A stretch of DNA of 8,083 bases from contig CAOKFJ010000065.1 of assembly GCA_948467695.1 (NCBI GenBank), positions 1 through 8,083 of the forward strand, read 5' to 3'. A program made the translations under genes and the position numbers. The stretch is from an uncultured Allobaculum sp. Lineage in GTDB: Bacteria; Bacillota_I; Bacilli_A; Erysipelotrichales; Erysipelotrichaceae. Below the pieces are notes generated by a model. It made no database searches, was not told the origin of the DNA, and worked only from the letters and a program-made list of their open reading frames with translations. Positions within the stretch are counted from its first letter, which is position 1. Every line of letters starts with the position of its first letter. Of this stretch, positions 7,003-8,083 are shown in pieces.

Positions 7003-7032
7003 TATCGATTGCGGCAAAAAGATCAATCGATA
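7003..7032. repeat. Inverted repeat TATCGATTG/CAATCGATA, candidate hxlR operator
   Basis: Perfect 9-base arms at 7003-7011 and 7024-7032 are separated by 12 bases, so their centres are 21 bases apart, or two helical turns. The repeat lies 38 bases before the hxlR start, where it could act as an autoregulatory operator. It is not followed by T, so it is not a terminator. Confidence 0.5.
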
Positions 7033-7070
7033 TGTTTGGATAAGCAACGATTCACATGGGAGGAATTGAG

Positions 7071-7397
7071 ATGAACGAAACACCTGTTCTGCCTGCATGC
7101 CCTGTCGAGACGACACTGTCATTAATCAGCGATAAATGGAAAGTTCTGATCATTCGGGACCTGCTTGAAGGAACAAAGCGTTTTGGAGAACTCAAACGCT
7201 CTCTTGGCGGCATTTCGCAAAAGGTTCTTACCAGCCAGCTGCGCCAGATGGAGAAAAGCGGTCTGCTTGTCCGAACCGTCTATCCCGAGGTTCCGCCGCG
7301 CGTGGAATACTCGCTCACCGAACTGGGCATGAGTCTAAAACCGATTCTCGATGCCATGAAAGCTTGGGGAGAAAGCTACAAAAGCCGGTTAGAATAG
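7071..7397 (+). CDS. HxlR-family winged-helix transcriptional regulator
   Basis: A 108-residue DNA-binding protein of normal HxlR size. The N-terminal signature includes C10 in PACPVETTL (8-16) and ISDKWKVLIIRDL (19-31). The recognition region contains FGELKRSLGGISQKVLTSQL (38-57), then RQMEKSGLLVR and the wing PEVPPRVEYSLTELG (72-86). Members bind as dimers; several (such as YodB and HypR) sense reactive electrophiles or oxidants through the conserved N-terminal cysteine. The start is ATG at 7071, with GGAGG 7 bases upstream; an in-frame ATG at 7056 overlaps that site and is rejected. It is divergent from the tandem SnoaL gene, its likely target, and ends at a shared terminator. The inducer is unknown; redox or electrophile sensing is inferred. 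Confidence 0.92.
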   Translation: MNETPVLPACPVETTLSLISDKWKVLIIRDLLEGTKRFGELKRSLGGISQKVLTSQLRQMEKSGLLVRTVYPEVPPRVEYSLTELGMSLKPILDAMKAWGESYKSRLE

Positions 7398-7427
7398 ACG
7401 GACAGAATAATGGTAAAAGGAAATGAA

Positions 7428-7478
7428 AAACGCCATTCCACTTTCTTCCCTTGCAGAAAGATAAGAGGAATGGCGTTT
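7428..7478. terminator. Bidirectional terminator between hxlR and the HAD gene
   Basis: AAACGCCATTCC (7428-7439) pairs with GGAATGGCGTTT (7467-7478), a perfect 12-base-pair stem. An inner CTTTCT/AGAAAG pairing (7441-7446 and 7455-7460) closes an 8-base loop. The minus-strand exit is TTTTTC and the plus-strand exit is T-rich (TTTGGTTTTC). It lies between two convergent genes and can serve both. Confidence 0.88.
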
Positions 7479-7515
7479 GGTTTTCATGATGAAACGGATA
7501 GGTGAACCGACTGTA

Positions 7516-8083
7516 TTACTGTTCATCTTTCGATGTCTGCGTTTTGCACAGTGCCCAGAACTCTTCAAGGTTTCTGTAGTCCGGCATTGTTTTCCATGCG
7601 CAGGCTTTTTTCTGTTCATACTCTTTGTCATCCGGTGAACAGATCGCCACACATGTATAGCCGTTGCCGCTTGCGCAGCGCAGCGCATAGAGCGCATCTT
7701 CAAAAACCATGATCTCGTCTTTGTCAAAATTCATTCGGCTTCTCGCAAGGTCGTACATTTCCGGTTCGCTTTTGCCTACCGAGACACTCGTGCAGTCGAA
7801 TACGCCATCGCATGTCTTTTCCAGATCATAACGGCGCAGAACAGAACAGATGCATTCACCATCGCCGGCTGTCGCGATCATCGCAAGGATATCGCGGGCT
7901 TCCAGTTCGGCGAGAAACTCTGCCGCTCCTGGAATCAGTTCGACATCTCTGGCGTAAATCGTTCGCAGCCTGTCGCGGAAAAACAGAAGCATCTCGTCTT
8001 CCGTTTTCTCGAGATGATAGCGCGTGATAAACAGTTGCGCTGCATCCTTGAGCGATGCGCTGACCATCTTCTCGAAAGGAAAA
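7516..8083 (-). CDS. HAD-superfamily hydrolase, beta-phosphoglucomutase-like (5' end outside window)
   Basis: The frame is open from the right edge to TAA at 7516, about 189 residues. The ATG at 8067 is probably internal, because the frame continues upstream (FPFEK before it) and the N-terminal DxDGT nucleophile motif, expected some 15-40 residues earlier, is not in the window. Visible are a helical cap region, motif II threonine in AMIATAG (codon 7870-7872), motif III lysine in VGKSEPEMY (7771-7773) and motif IV acidic pair in VFEDALYA (E 7699-7701, D 7696-7698). The order and spacing match subfamily I HADs such as phosphoglycolate phosphatase and beta-phosphoglucomutase. Such enzymes act on small phosphorylated metabolites in the cytoplasm; the substrate cannot be told from this part. 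It converges on hxlR across a shared terminator. Confidence 0.88.
   Translation of the reverse strand, partial: FPFEKMVSASLKDAAQLFITRYHLEKTEDEMLLFFRDRLRTIYARDVELIPGAAEFLAELEARDILAMIATAGDGECICSVLRRYDLEKTCDGVFDCTSVSVGKSEPEMYDLARSRMNFDKDEIMVFEDALYALRCASGNGYTCVAICSPDDKEYEQKKACAWKTMPDYRNLEEFWALCKTQTSKDEQ

Larger units (their letters stand above)
6701..7070. promoter_or_regulatory. Divergent promoter region between SnoaL and hxlR
   Basis: These 370 bases contain no gene and must hold promoters for both directions. Two candidate operators are listed separately (6870-6879 and 7003-7032). On the minus strand TTGTGC, 17 bases, TTTAAA (roughly 6826-6854) is a possible SnoaL promoter. On the plus strand TAAAAT near 6986-6991 could be an hxlR -10, but without a good -35. 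Promoter calls are weak. Confidence 0.45.

Noticed and set aside
8065..8067. ATG at 8067 as the true start of the HAD gene
   Set aside because: The frame stays open to the window edge, no ribosome binding site precedes the ATG, and the essential N-terminal DxDGT motif would be missing.

Overview
The window looks like an ordinary chromosomal stretch from a low-to-mid GC Gram-positive bacterium of the Bacillota (Firmicutes). Strong AGGAGG-type ribosome binding sites, a catabolite-responsive-element-like site, a HxlR regulator and a class M sirtuin next to a zinc-type macrodomain all fit that group. A host-associated Erysipelotrichia- or Clostridia-like organism is my inference; no rRNA or other marker is present to fix the taxon.

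Layout: the largest gene is on the minus strand and runs off the left edge (1-2844). It encodes the first 948 residues of a secreted protein with, in order, a signal peptide, a GH20 beta-N-acetylhexosaminidase, a LamG/concanavalin-like domain, a FIVAR-like helical module and the start of an endonuclease/exonuclease/phosphatase (EEP) domain. A probable cre site sits in its promoter region, within a 567-base gene-free stretch. Next come, all on the minus strand, a short divergent family I inorganic pyrophosphatase-like gene (3412-3774), a sirTM gene (4008-4955), a zinc-macrodomain gene broken by one in-frame TAA (4960-5757), and a tandem SnoaL-like gene (5927-6700). A 370-base intergenic region with two candidate operators separates the SnoaL gene from a divergent HxlR-family regulator on the plus strand (7071-7397). 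A bidirectional terminator lies between hxlR and a convergent, 5'-truncated HAD-family phosphatase (7516-8083).

How the parts relate: the macrodomain and SirTM are separated by only four bases and form a writer/eraser pair for protein ADP-ribosylation. In described examples SirTM modifies a lipoylated GcvH-like carrier and the macrodomain removes the mark; neither the carrier nor a lipoate ligase is present here. The macrodomain reading frame has a TAA at codon 164 where a lysine would be expected, while SirTM retains its catalytic signatures, so the eraser may be lost while the writer remains. The HxlR regulator, with a conserved N-terminal cysteine, probably controls the divergent SnoaL gene. 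The hexosaminidase belongs to host- or cell-wall-glycan scavenging and is probably under carbon catabolite control.

I saw no tRNA, rRNA, CRISPR array, insertion sequence or replication origin.
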